Assembly: GCA_944989445.1 (NCBI GenBank)
Contig: CALYLW010000162.1
Location: 357,001-421,000, forward strand
Length of the DNA: 64,000 nt
Direction of reading: 5' to 3'
From: Ampullaceana balthica
Taxonomy: Eukaryota > Mollusca > Gastropoda > Lymnaeidae
Part shown: piece by piece, positions 12,118 through 24,400 of the stretch
How the letters are laid out: the number at the start of each line of letters is the position of its first letter
Numbering within the stretch: position 1 is the stretch's first letter
Notes under the pieces: generated by a model
Seen by the model: the letters and a program-made list of their open reading frames with translations, nothing else
Told to the model about the DNA's origin: nothing
The model's database searches: none
Program-made: the position numbers and the translations under genes

Positions 12118-14060
12118 GAAGGGCCGACCCTAGCAAGGGTCAGCTCATGTTGGCGAAAAATAATTTTAAAATTCATGCTCATGTGGGGCCGGGGGCCCAA
12201 AAGATGTTTATTTCCTTATACTTATGAGCTGTATAAAATTGAAAATCACTAATTCTCCTATTTGCCGGGTAAGTAGAAGCATGCAAATGCAAATTTGGGA
12301 AGATGTCGAGTACACTTCCGCCATGGTAACAGGTGAAAAAATATTTAAATTATCACTTGCCGGGGGCCAAAATGTAGTTTTTTCCTTATATAAGCTATTT
12401 AATATTTGAAAATCACTAATTCTCTTATTTTCCGTGTAGGTAGAAGCATGAAACTTTGGGTAGCTGTTAAGTAACATTCCGCAATGGTAACAGGTGAAAA
12501 CAAAATTTAAATGATCACTTGCCGGGGGCCCAAATGTAGTTTTTTATAATATTAAAAATTGACTCATCACTAATTCTCCAACTTCCCGTGTAGGTAGAAG
12601 CATGAAACTTTGGGAAGTTGTTGAGTACCTTTTCACGACGAAAAATGGCTAAAAAGAATTTTAAAATTCATATTCTTGAGGGCCGGGGGCCCAAAAACGC
12701 TTTTTTCCTTATATGGACTATATGAAAATCACTAATTTTCTTATTTCCCAAGTAGGCAGAAGCATGAAACTTTGGGAAGTTGTTGAGTACAATCCCACGA
12801 TGTAAACAGCCGTAATTTTTTAAAATAAAAACAACCCCGTAAAAACAAAGTTTATGACTATAAATCCCTTATATATGAGACATAACTAAAAGTATTGATT
12901 ATGTTCAAAAGTGACAAACATTTACAGACTGAAACCGAAATTATCTCCCTTGGCTTTAAAACTAGGTCAACTCTAGCAGACGAGGACTAAACATTCTAAA
13001 TAGTTATTTTTATAGATAAACTAAAAATGCATTAATTTAATTACGGTACGTTCGATCGATCTGAAATTGTGATACGATGCATTGTTAGGTGAGACGGGTC
13101 CGTGTGCCAATTTTCAGCTCGATGGCTTCACTGGAAGTGGGTCATTTTCGACTTTTGTTTTTCCGCGGGCGGACGGGCGAGGGACGAACGAGACGGCAGT
13201 GAAGTTAATATAAGGGATTTAAAAATTATCGCCTTCTGTAGGCCGGGGACCCAAATGAAGTTTTTTCCTTATATGAGCTATATAAAAGCTGAAAATCCCT
13301 AATTCTCCTATTTCATGTGTAGGTAGAAGCATGAAACTTTAGGTTGTTGTTAAGTACACTTCCGCGGTGTTAACAGGCGAAAACAATATTTAAATTATCA
13401 TTTACTGGAGGCCGGGGGACCAATTGTAGTTTTTTGTAATATTAAAAACTGACTCATTACTAACTCTCCAACTTCCCGTGTAGGTAGAAACATGAAACTT
13501 TGGAAAGTTGTTTATTACCCTCTCACAAAGAAAAAATTGCGAAAAATAATTTTAAAATTCACACTCATGGGGGCCCAAAAACGTTGTTTTCCTTATACTG
13601 AAAATCACCCTATTCTCCACTTTCCGGTGTAGGTAGAAACATGAAACTTTTGGAAGTTGTTGAATACCCTCCTGGAGTGGTAGCATTCAAAAAAAATATT
13701 TAAATTATCACTCACGGGGGCCGGGGGCCCAAATGTATTTTTTCTTATATAAAAACTGACTCATCACTAATTTGCTGATTTCCCGTGTAGGTAAAAGCAT
13801 GATACTTTTGGAAATTGAGTACACCCCAGCGATGGTAACAGATGAAAAAAAAATTTTAATTGTCACTCGCTGGGGGCCCAAATGTATTTTTTCTTATATA
13901 AAAAGCTAATCATCACAAATTCTCCTAATTCCCATGTAGGTAGAAGCTTGAAATTTTGGGAAGTTGTTGAGTACACTCCCGGGATGGTAACAGGCGAAAT
14001 TTGTTTAATTATCACGCACGGGGGCCCAGGACACAAATGTAGTTTTTCACCATATATGTG
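12118..14060 (+). repeat. array of about nine diverged ~155-bp tandem repeats, interrupted once
   Basis: The phrase GTAGGTAGAAGCATGAAAC with variants recurs near 12277, 12436, 12590, 12750, 13318, 13480, 13629, 13787 and 13935, that is every 148-162 bp apart from one gap (12.8-13.25 kb). Each unit also carries GCCGGGGGCCCAAATGTAG, CACTAATTCTCC and a GATGGTAACAGGTGAAAA segment. Units differ by substitutions and small indels, so the array is old. The gap contains a different dispersed repeat (12820-12965). The array lies upstream of a Helitron-like terminus at 14978, and ~160-bp core tandem repeats are a known feature of molluscan Helitron-derived pearl elements. Confidence 0.75.
12820..12965 (+). 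repeat. dispersed repeat, copy 1 of 3
   Basis: A stretch with AACCCCGTAAAAACAAAG, GACTATAAATCCCTTATAT and ACATTTACAGACTGAAAC is found again, well conserved, at about 54758-54890, and a shorter relative at about 32145-32215 (CGTAAAAACAGAGCTTTTGA, CTATAAATCCC). It is a family of its own, of unknown type. Confidence 0.6.
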
Positions 14061-14978
14061 AGCGAAATTACAAATAAAAAAAACGTTGGATTCTGTTTAA
14101 ATGTATTTTTACAAAAGATAAAAACTTGATGGCCTATATTAAAATTCGTTAGGGCATTAAAATTGTATTTTTTCAATCTTTTGTAGCCTAGGGCCCCTAA
14201 TCTCTTTTTTGTAAACGTTTAAGACATTTTAACCATTCAATTTCACTCGATTTTTTAAAAAGTGTTGACTAACAAATATATTCATCATAATCCAAATTGA
14301 AATATGCTGTTGTTTTGAACCATACATATTACACCTATAAGGCCCCCGGCCCTTATTTTAGTTTTTTTAAAGACGTATTAATAGTTATTAATAGTCAATA
14401 AATTTTATTCATCCCTTGGTCATTAAACGTTAGGAAGTTGTTGGTTACGCTCCAGCAAAGGTTTCTGGCATTAAAAGCAAAACTTTTAAAAACATCACTA
14501 ATTAGGGGCTTGGGGCCTGTATGCCATTTTTTAACATTAGTTATATAAAAGGTAACTTAAAATGTGGCTACTGGGTAACTGGATGAATTATTGACCAAAT
14601 TTGATTTTTTTTTAAAAAGAAAATTCTATAGGGTAATGAACTTCTAACGTCTGTTCCTTTGGGGCCTGGACCCAAAATATTTTTTCTTAAACATTTAAAG
14701 CTTTTTTACCTTTAGATTTTAAATAAATATAGACACGTATCTCTATCATGACCTAGATTAAAATCCTCAGACCTTATGATATGCACATCCTGCATCCATT
14801 TTGCACGAGGGCCCATAATGTCATTTTAGTACCCATTTTATTTTACACGACCTTGACAAATAAGTATATCCATCATGATCCAGACTGAAATCAATTGGTG
14901 TTTTGAATTGGTGTAAAACGGGTTTTCAATGCTTACTAAAATCCTAACTTCCGCAGCAGAGTGCGGGTATTTTGCTAG

Positions 14979-15458
14979 TAATTTAATATAAATTCTGAGC
15001 AAATCAAATGAAATTTGCTAACTTGGTATCAGTGTAACAGGTAATACACAGAATGGCTTATTTCTTAAAAAGCATATAGTTAGTCTCAGTTTATACTTGA
15101 ATCCCCACCCCCACTCTCTTTTGTTGACAACCCATCACCCACTGACCAAAAAAATGTTTAAGCAATTGTTATGACATCACAGGAAAAATGTATGGGGAAA
15201 TTGTCACAGCTATAAAAAAATGTTTATTTTCAGTTATTAGGCAACCCCATTTCCTAGAATATGTGCCAAGCCACTATTTTGTAAAAATAAAAATGTTATC
15301 AATACCTAAAACTAAAAGAAGTATATTTATAGTAATTTTCCAGAGTTAGTTCTTACAATAGTAGGTGTATGCAAAAACTGAAGGCAATTTCATTGCAAAA
15401 TGGTTTAATGTTACTACAGGTAATTACAATTTACAAACAAATTTAAGAATTTAGAAAA
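14979..15458 (-). other. probable MED8 3' UTR and intergenic gap
   Basis: No frame is supported. On the minus strand an AATAAA-type signal occurs near 15223-15229, about 230 bases past the MED8 stop, a plausible polyadenylation signal. Confidence 0.35.
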
Positions 15459-18400
15459 TCATGGCCTCTGATATGGATGTGATGTTGCAGCAGCTTTAAT
15501 GTTTGTCTTGATGGCACTTGGAACCCTGCCTATACCAGTTCCTGGCACTGAAAAATTAGGAAAAAACACAGGTGAATTTTGTTGAATAAACAATAAAAAA
15601 TTAATTAAAAAGCAAATAATGAATACCTGCTTGGATTTGACGTTGCTAAGTACAAATGATTAAAATGTCAGTTTTTGAATAGTTACAATAAAACACCATA
15701 GAAAGATAATATAAGTTAAATAATTTTTAAAGCAAGAACTTTCCTTCCAAGCGTTTAATTTTGCCTATGTATTTGAATATTTTATAAGGCTTATTAAATT
15801 TAGAAAGCAATTGGGTCATTCATTCATATCATTTGAAGTAATGTTATGCCATTACTATTAAGAGTAAGAGTCTTTTGAATAGCGGAACTTTGGGCATTTC
15901 AAGGGAGATTTTTACATTCTATCCCCAAAATATCTATTTAAAAACTGAAAACATGAAAACTTGTGACCTAGAAATGCCTTTTTTTCCCCTGCAAATGCAG
16001 ATTCAGATGAACTTTAAAAAAACAACTATGATATGTTGTGAAATTCACCAATTTTAAACACTAAGCATCAATATGGTTATAAGTATACATAAAAATAGGT
16101 TATTTAATATGCACCTAACAGATTACTACGTTTGTCAGAAATTTAGGATAATTATTAGCCATAAAAAAACATTCAAAAATCAACAAACTATCATCTTCTG
16201 TATGGGACTATTCCTATTGTCACGGTTAACAAGCGTTAAATGTTGAAACTCTTTAAACGCATATGGGCAGTTATTTGCTGCCCCTTATGTTATTATTTAT
16301 TTGTCAACATTTAATAGCCTCATCAGATATTAAACATTATAAGTTATAAAAAACCTAAAATGCTATTAATAATAATAGAAAAATTGATTCAGCATAAGCT
16401 GTCGAGAAGGGGTGGCCTCTACGAGGCTCGACAGACGAGTAGCGTCAAGGACTTGTAGGTCATTGATACTAACCAGGGAGATTCGTGTGCTTTGCCGGGA
16501 TGGCGCCAAAGTGGTAGCGGGGCGAAGTAGGGAATTCCACCCCTCCTTGTGAGATCAATTTAGTGGGAGGCATTTTCGACTTTGTGTACTGGATGCCCAG
16601 GTGGCTGCTTCAGAAGGGGGTAGGGGGGGGGTTCTCAGCTGTTACGCCCCCCCCCCTGGCGGCCAGATAGCTCAGAGGGTCTTCCGGGAAGACCCATGAA
16701 GAGCACTAGGCTCAGGGCTGCTGATTTTCTTCCACATGTAGGATCATTCAGCATAAAAGAATGTATTCCTCAAAATCCATTTTAAAAAATTGCTTACAAG
16801 TACAGTTATATTAATAATGAAATATTTACTCATTGGCTTTTGTGGTTGAAGCTGCTGTTGTTGCTGCTGTTGCTGTTGTACTTGCATTTGTCCCATTTGA
16901 GGACCTGGTTGCATCTGCCCCTGTGAATCAGATCTTCGCAGCTTTGCCCCCTTTGTTATAGCCCCTATGAGCGTTGCAGTCTCGGCTGGAACTGAAGTTG
17001 GGGGCAAACTATTTTTTTGACCTGGTGAATATAGAAACATTAAAAAATGCTTAAGATTTTTTTTTAAAACCACATGTCTCAGGGTGAACTGCTGTAAATG
17101 TGAGTTAACTTTGATTCATTGTTACAAGTTACCTTTTTTTTTACATTAGGTTATACATACAAAGTTGTCAATGAATAGATGTTCAAGTGCATAAAAACAA
17201 CAAATGTTTACAGAATCTAGTTTGTGATGTGTTTTCTAAATCAACAATTTTACTTTACAATTAATTCCCAAAAAAGGAATTTTTATTGGAGGAAAGAATC
17301 TTTAAAAGCTTTTCTAATAGGTTATTACTAAATGAAGACCTCAAGGGAAGAAACAGCTTATGTGACATTTAAAAATTTTTTTTAGTTATCCTGTGTATCT
17401 GCTAGAGCAGTGGATCCCAAACTTTTTTGGGTGGCTACCCATTTTTATAAAAGTCATGTGACCCGCGAACCCCCTGAAATTTAAATAAGTCATTTTCAAC
17501 AACGTTTTTTAAAAACAAAATATAGCAAATTTGCATTAAAGTTAAAGTGATTTTTTGTGTGTTAAGTTGGCGACCCCAGAAAACGCTGCGATAGAAAAAT
17601 AGAATGCTCTGAATGAGGTTTTATGAAAAAGTAAGATCTCTGGCCCTATTAAAAATTAAAATCTATATACCTGTTTTTTATTTATAATAAAAAATCTGTA
17701 TAATTTTTAAACTTTAAAACTTGAATAATTCAAAACTACAAAAATGTGACATAGGCGTTTCTTCCCTTGAGTTCTTCCAATGTAAAGTTAATATGGAAGA
17801 AAACCAAAAAGGGGCTAGAATGGGATCTAACTCTATTATTCTTAAACCACACAAACAACTCGGTTCTTCCATAAATATTTGAATAAATATTCTCATATTT
17901 AAAATAATGTTATTATAAATGAACCGGATTTAGAGAGGGCAATGGTGGTGTATATTATAATTAGGAAAACTGTAAGTAGACTGCACTGAGGTTTGAAGGT
18001 TGTTAAAGTGATCGGAACATGGTCATCCATGAGTAGAGTGTTTTTCTGACCAGAAACTTAATGAAATGGGATCAATAGTGATTTAGAGTGATGAGTTTTA
18101 AGGTTAAACTTATAAAGGAAGAAATCTCAAGCAGCAGTTAAGGGTAAAAGACTATTTTGGGGGTTAATAAGCAGTTAGTTAATAAACATTCCGGGCGAAC
18201 TGATTCAAGCAGGAGGTGACTCCGTAATAAACATCCTAACTAACATGTGCAACAAGATCTGGCAGACAGGAAAATGGCCAACCCCCTGGACGCAATCGCT
18301 GGTTATCACGCTCCCAAAAAAGGGTAATCTACAGATGTTTCAGAACTACCGTACAATCAGCCTGATTAGTCATCCCAGCAAAGTCATGCTTATGATCATA

Positions 18401-21400
18401 TTGAACAGACTGAAACCACAAGCAGAGCAAATCATTTCAGAAGAGCAGGCGGGCTTCAGATCAGGAAGAAGCACAATGGAGCAAATCTTTAACCTGCGAG
18501 TTCTCTGTGAAAAACATCTCCAACACCAGAGTGACCTCTATCATGTCTTTATAGACTTTAAAAAAGCATTCGACAGAGTGTGGCATGCGACACTGTGGGC
18601 AACGATGCACAAATTCAACATAAATGCAAACATCATTGAAGTGATCAAGAACCTTCACAACAGAGCAACCAGCGCAGTACTCTTCAACAGCAAGCTGGGA
18701 GATTGGTTCAAGACCCCTGTTGGTGTCAGACAAGGATGTTTACTTTCCCCCATCCTCTTCAACCTCTTCCTTGAAAGGATCATGACAGATGTGCTAGAAG
18801 ACCATGTCGGAACAGTCAGCATCGGAGGGAGAAGTATAACCAACCTACGCTTCGCCGATGACATTGACGACCTAGCTGGTAGCGAGGACGAACTAAAAGA
18901 ATTCCTCGCAAAGCTAGAGAAAACAGAAAAGGCGTACGGCATGGAAATCAACGCAGAAAAGACCAAGGTCATGGCTAATAGTAAATTCACAAGCGAGATT
19001 CGGATAAACGGGCAAAAACTCGAAGAAGTCTCCACCTTCAAGTATCTAGGGGCCATAATATCCGACGAAGGCTCAAAGCCAGAAATTCTTGCCAGAGTAG
19101 CCCAAACAATGGCAGCATTGAGCAAATTAAAGCACATCTGGCAAAGTAAGAAGCTCTCCCTGAGATCAAAGATCCGGCTAATGCGCTCTCTAGCGATGTC
19201 GGTCTTTTTGTATGGTTGTGAGGCTTGGACGCTCACTGCAGACCTCCAAAGAAGAATAAATGTGCTAGAGATGAGATGTTTCAGAAAGATATTGAACATC
19301 TCCTACACAGCGCACATCACAAATGAAGCGGTCCGCAACACAATAAGTACTGTCATTGGCCCCTACGAGGACCTACTCACATCAATTAAGAAGAGGAAAT
19401 TACGATGGTACGGACACGTGACAAGAACTGGAGGTCTCGCAAAAACCATATTACAAGGCACAGTCCAGGGAGGAAGGAAAAGAGGCAGACAAAAGAAGAG
19501 ATGGGAGGACGATATCAAAGAGTGGACAGGCCTGTCATTCTGCGACTCTCAAAGGGCAGCACAGGACCGGGACAAATGGCGTGTGTTAGTGAGCAGTTCA
19601 CGATGGTGCCCTAACGACCCAACAACGGGTTAAGGGATAGTTCAAGTTGTTAGAGAATGAATATGGTAATGGTCAGTAGAATGTTGTCTCTAGAAATGTA
19701 GCAATTCAAAAACTATGGGATTTGAGCATTTGGTAGTTAGTTGTGTCACAGGGGCTACAGATATATATAGAGAGGCTAGAGGTTTGTGGAAAATCAGTGA
19801 GTTAAATGAGAGTAGTTCAGGGACATTTTGTTAAATTCAACAAATATTACTCTGAACTTTTTTGAGCATATAGGCAAGAATATTAGTACTAGTAACAGCA
19901 CTTAGATCACCATTTAATTATCGTTGAATATTTGGATGCTTCAAAACCCCTATAAGGTTTTAGGTTTTTTCTTTTAACACTTATGCACCAGTATTTAAGT
20001 AATTATTATAATTATACCATATAATTAATATCCTGTTTCATTTATGCTAAGTATAGGTCAAAGATTTATATTGCAAAAATGAGTAAAGTTTGCAAAATTA
20101 TATAGTTAACCAATGTTCTCAATAAGTTTCAATGGTTGTTCATGTGCAAAAATAAAAAAATTGAACTATGTGAAAAGTAGTAGAGCCTCCAATTTTGATT
20201 TGCAAAATTTTTACATTCCACAAACAGGTATTATTTTTTTCAAAAATTGCTGCGCACTAACTCAAAATGGCCGCATGACATCGGACAGAGGGAAAATTAG
20301 TTGTAATGCCATCCGTTAAGTCCAGCTATAAGCAATGCTCCCCCCCCCCTCTAAGGTTCAATGTTGGTCAATGTGCAAAATAACAAACTCGTTGCAAAGT
20401 TGCACAGCATCCAAATTTTTTAGCAAAATTTTACACCCCACAAACACAGATATTATCAAAATATGCTGTGTGGTGATTCTTAACTGCTTTGGGGCATCAG
20501 TCAGATATCTTCATGGATGATAGGAAACATTGCAACTAACTAGAGATACCCATTGACATGTTACTAATGAGAACACGGATAATTTAAATATAAATACTCT
20601 CCAAATTATATAAATCATCCAATTATTAAACAACTTAAATAGACATTTATAATTATAAAATATTCGTTAAAAAAAAGCAGACTTTAATTTATATTATTAT
20701 CAACTAATCCAATGATAATAAAAATTATTATTAAGCTGATAAATGAATACCAATGAGTAAACATAAGAACCCTACAGTACAGTGCAATTGAGCTGTTTAT
20801 GAAAGTTATATTTTAAAAGAAAAAAGATCTAAATCATGTGCAACTTTGTGACTTTTGAATTGACTTACTAGAGTCTTTATCCCATTCATCACTTGAAGCA
20901 TTGATAATGTCCAGTATATTGCTTGTTATTTTATTTAAAGCTGTTAATTGTTTCTGAGGAATACAAAAGAAAGAAATAATTCTTCATATACAATTGTGAG
21001 ACAATTTTTAAGGGTAAATTTCCTTTGTTACTGGAGGGAAGAGTTTTGTTTTCTGAGCAGTTTTATATTATTTCTATTCTGCAAGCAGCCTTTTTACAAT
21101 CATAGCAACTGCAACAAAAAATTGTTTTAAAATTTATGAAGACTTTATAATAAAAACAAAAGACAACTAAAAAAATTTGTATAACTTTTCATTAAATAAG
21201 AATTAAAACATATTTTGGCTTAATTTTTTTCTTTTTAATCTAAACCCAGATCTTACTAAATATAACCACTGAGTTCAAAAACAAGTAAAAAGAAAACAGG
21301 AATGCCCAAAAGCTGAACTTTACTGAGAAGAAGAGAATGATTTTAAAAAACAACTGATGTAACATTTTAAAAAGACTCCCACAAAAGAAGTTGACTGCAT

Positions 21401-24400
21401 GTCTTGAGAACTTTTGCTTTAGTAAGAAGCCTAATGAAATAAAAAAATTAAATTAAACAATTTAAAAAAAAATTAAATCAAAATCATACAGAAGGCTGCA
21501 TGCAAACAAAAATAACACTGATAGTGTGAGTGAAAATGTCTTATCTCAAAGCTACAAGAACTTGGACAATCACTTTTATCTGAATTCCATGCTTTTTCTG
21601 AAACAAGTAAATAGAGTAAATTACATAGGAACAAGCTAAAAATCTGTTTAAAAGCACTAAATAAATAGGCTGTATGCTTCAAAACATGGGCTCAGTCTAA
21701 TAACTGCCTTGAAGAAAGGCGAAGTCTCAGTCCAGGCATATTGTAGATTATGATAAAATTATAAATCATAACTAATGTCCTCTCACCTGTGCAACCTCTG
21801 GTGTAATTGAAGAAGCTTTTACACTTAGCAGCTGAACTTTCTCTTCAACTTCTGGTTCTGGTTTTGTCCGCAGATAGTCAGGTACAACCTCATGATTAAA
21901 GGCTAGCACACGTCCTTCAGTGAGTTTCTGGAAAGAAAAAAAACAGATAATAAAATATTTTTAACACTAGCCAATACATATTTTCAATAGAATTATGGAT
22001 AGTAATAAAATAATTTCTATTATAAAGTTACTTACCTATTTACAATTCTTTATATTTATTTATTGTTGGCAATAAACTGCATAGTTTTTAATCATAAGAT
22101 ATGATAACGAAAGGTCTGGACTGCTTAAAAACCAAAGATGATGTGGAATGGGTAAAGTTACTTTGGCAGTTAACTGAACAGTTAATAAGTATCTAAGACT
22201 AAGAACATGTAAGATAAAAACCTAAATAGGGGAAAGTAACATATTATTTAACTGAACTGTTTACCAAGTCTTTAAAAAAAAACCTGTACACAAAAATGGA
22301 AAAACAAAATAATATTTTTTTAACTTAGAGAATCTAATATCTCACACGAAAAACCGTAAACTCTAAAGTGCCTGGCTATCAAATAATTTATTCTATTGCA
22401 TAAAATTACCTCTAAATGTGGATCACGATCAGGTGAGAGTAGAATTGGAAATAAAACATAGTTTCTCAGAAGTGGCATCTTTTCAGCTTTTAATAGTCTC
22501 TTTGTTGTACTTAAGCCAGAAGAAAGAACACCAAAGTGTTCCATCATATTTGGCCTGCAGAAATTAGTTTTAAAATGTTCCAATATAGAAAACAATTTTT
22601 TAGACAATTTATTAAGATTTATTTAAAATATTGAATTTTATAGATGCCTAATAACTTACTTCTTAACAAACAAGTTGTTTAAGGGCTTTGGTCCCTTTTG
22701 CAACAGGCACAGAATGAAATTTATTAAACTACACAGAATAACAGTTGTCTCCCCACAAACAAAAAACGCAAATAATTATTTGGGAAGAATGTTTCATTTT
22801 TTTATTTAAAAAAAACGTTTTAAAAAAAAAGTACAATTAAATTATTATTTACCACTTCCCAAATAAGAGGTATTATATAATGCTAAATTTCAAAAGTTTA
22901 ATTTATTTACTTCAATAACTGATATGCAATTGTAAAGGGGTCACCCAATTATGACCAGCTGGCTGAATCCAGCCCGCTTCCTTAATTCCAAATTCTATGA
23001 CCTGTCTTATCACTAAACACTGAGGTGGGTTAGCTGCAATTGAGTATTGTTTAGTTTTTACAAGCTCCAAAATAAGATAAATACTTTTCTCATTGAACAA
23101 TATAGAGTTGTCAGATCCTACTTTGATGTCAAAGTTATCAAATTTTGTGGACATTACATCCCACATGAATGAACTAAACGTGAAATTTTACCATTATTGG
23201 CAAAATATTTTTTCCTCCTCATTTTTACTGTTTCCTAGAGTTTTGGGCTACACTTGTAGAAGATGTCAACCTCGATTTTCCAATAAAAATAATTCATTCT
23301 TCTGTTCCAAAATTCAAATGATTGAAAATTTGATGATGTGCCAGTTGAACTAAAGTTGAATCTCATAAATTAGGAAGTAAATGACTTGTTGAAAGAAAAG
23401 CAGAGAATGAAGATTGTTCTATCTGACGTTGAGTTCACAAAATATTTAGAAATTTGCTGTTTGTATGGCATTATTGCTTCAAATGTCTGTAAGCATATAT
23501 TTTCAACAACAGATTGCCTGATGAATATTTGACAGACATTATCTTGATTGAACACTGCAATGCCAAACCAAACATTGATAACATCTTAAGATCCAAAAGT
23601 CTGTTTTAAAAATCAAACTCACATGTTGTTTGCGGCTTAGTTTTATTGATTCGGATATAAGCTAACCAGGTCTGACGTAAACTAATGTAACTTTATCTTT
23701 TTTTCTAATGTCACCTTCTTTGATAACTTTTGAAAATTAAATAAATATGCTGGTTGTCTTTTATATGCATGCTGATCAACCCTGACCAGCCCAATTAGCT
23801 TATCTTGGTTTTAGTGTTTTTTGTTTTAGAGCTTTCATTTTGGCTTGCAAATATTGTTAAAATGATCATGTGGTCCATGCTTATCATTTTATCAGTTATC
23901 CAGACCGCAGAGAACAAAAGTTTGGTGACCCCTGTACTAGCATATAAATTTTAAATGAATTGATTGAATATTAATAAAAAGTTCTGTATCTGTCAGTTAA
24001 TTGTCTACATGGATTCACCACTGCAACAAATCCAAAAGGTGAACATACCTTAAAGATTAGATAAGTTGAATATGACCCTTAGATTAAATTATAAGAGACC
24101 CGATATGGCTTAAAATTCATCATTTAATTATTATGGTTAAATGAGCCAAAGTTTCATTTAGGACAATTTAGACAGATCAATTTTAATATATTATCAAAAG
24201 CATACCTTTGATTAATTAAATGGGAGTAGAATGCAAATCACTAAATTGTAATGAACAACCACTTTCTTTTAAACATAGTTCTTATAAGTTTTATTTACAT
24301 ACAGCTTAACTAAATGAATCAAGATATGATATTGACTGCATGAAATGGCATGAAATTCATACTATCAACTACATATTAAAAAAGTTTGACCAACAAAACC

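Larger units (their letters stand above)
12118..14978 (+). mobile_element. probable nonautonomous Helitron, 3' end identified
   Basis: The right end shows the Helitron 3' signature: a hairpin CCGCA-GCAGAG-TGCGG (14951-14966), an 8-base spacer, then CTAG at 14975-14978 followed by T at 14979. Helitrons insert between A and T, leave no target duplication and end in CTRR. The tandem ~155-bp repeats inside fit nonautonomous Helitron families. The 5' end is not located, so the left coordinate is only the start of the repeat array. Confidence 0.5.

Noticed and set aside
12118..14060. Tandem repeats considered as a CRISPR-like array
   Set aside because: Units are ~155 bp, diverged and without unique spacers, in a eukaryotic context; the Helitron explanation fits better.
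16310..16330. Second hammerhead core (CTGATGAGGC on the minus strand)
   Set aside because: No GAAA element follows at a workable distance.
18461..19299. Minus-strand frames of 90 and 214 codons
   Set aside because: They lie exactly opposite the LINE reverse-transcriptase frame and are shadows of it.
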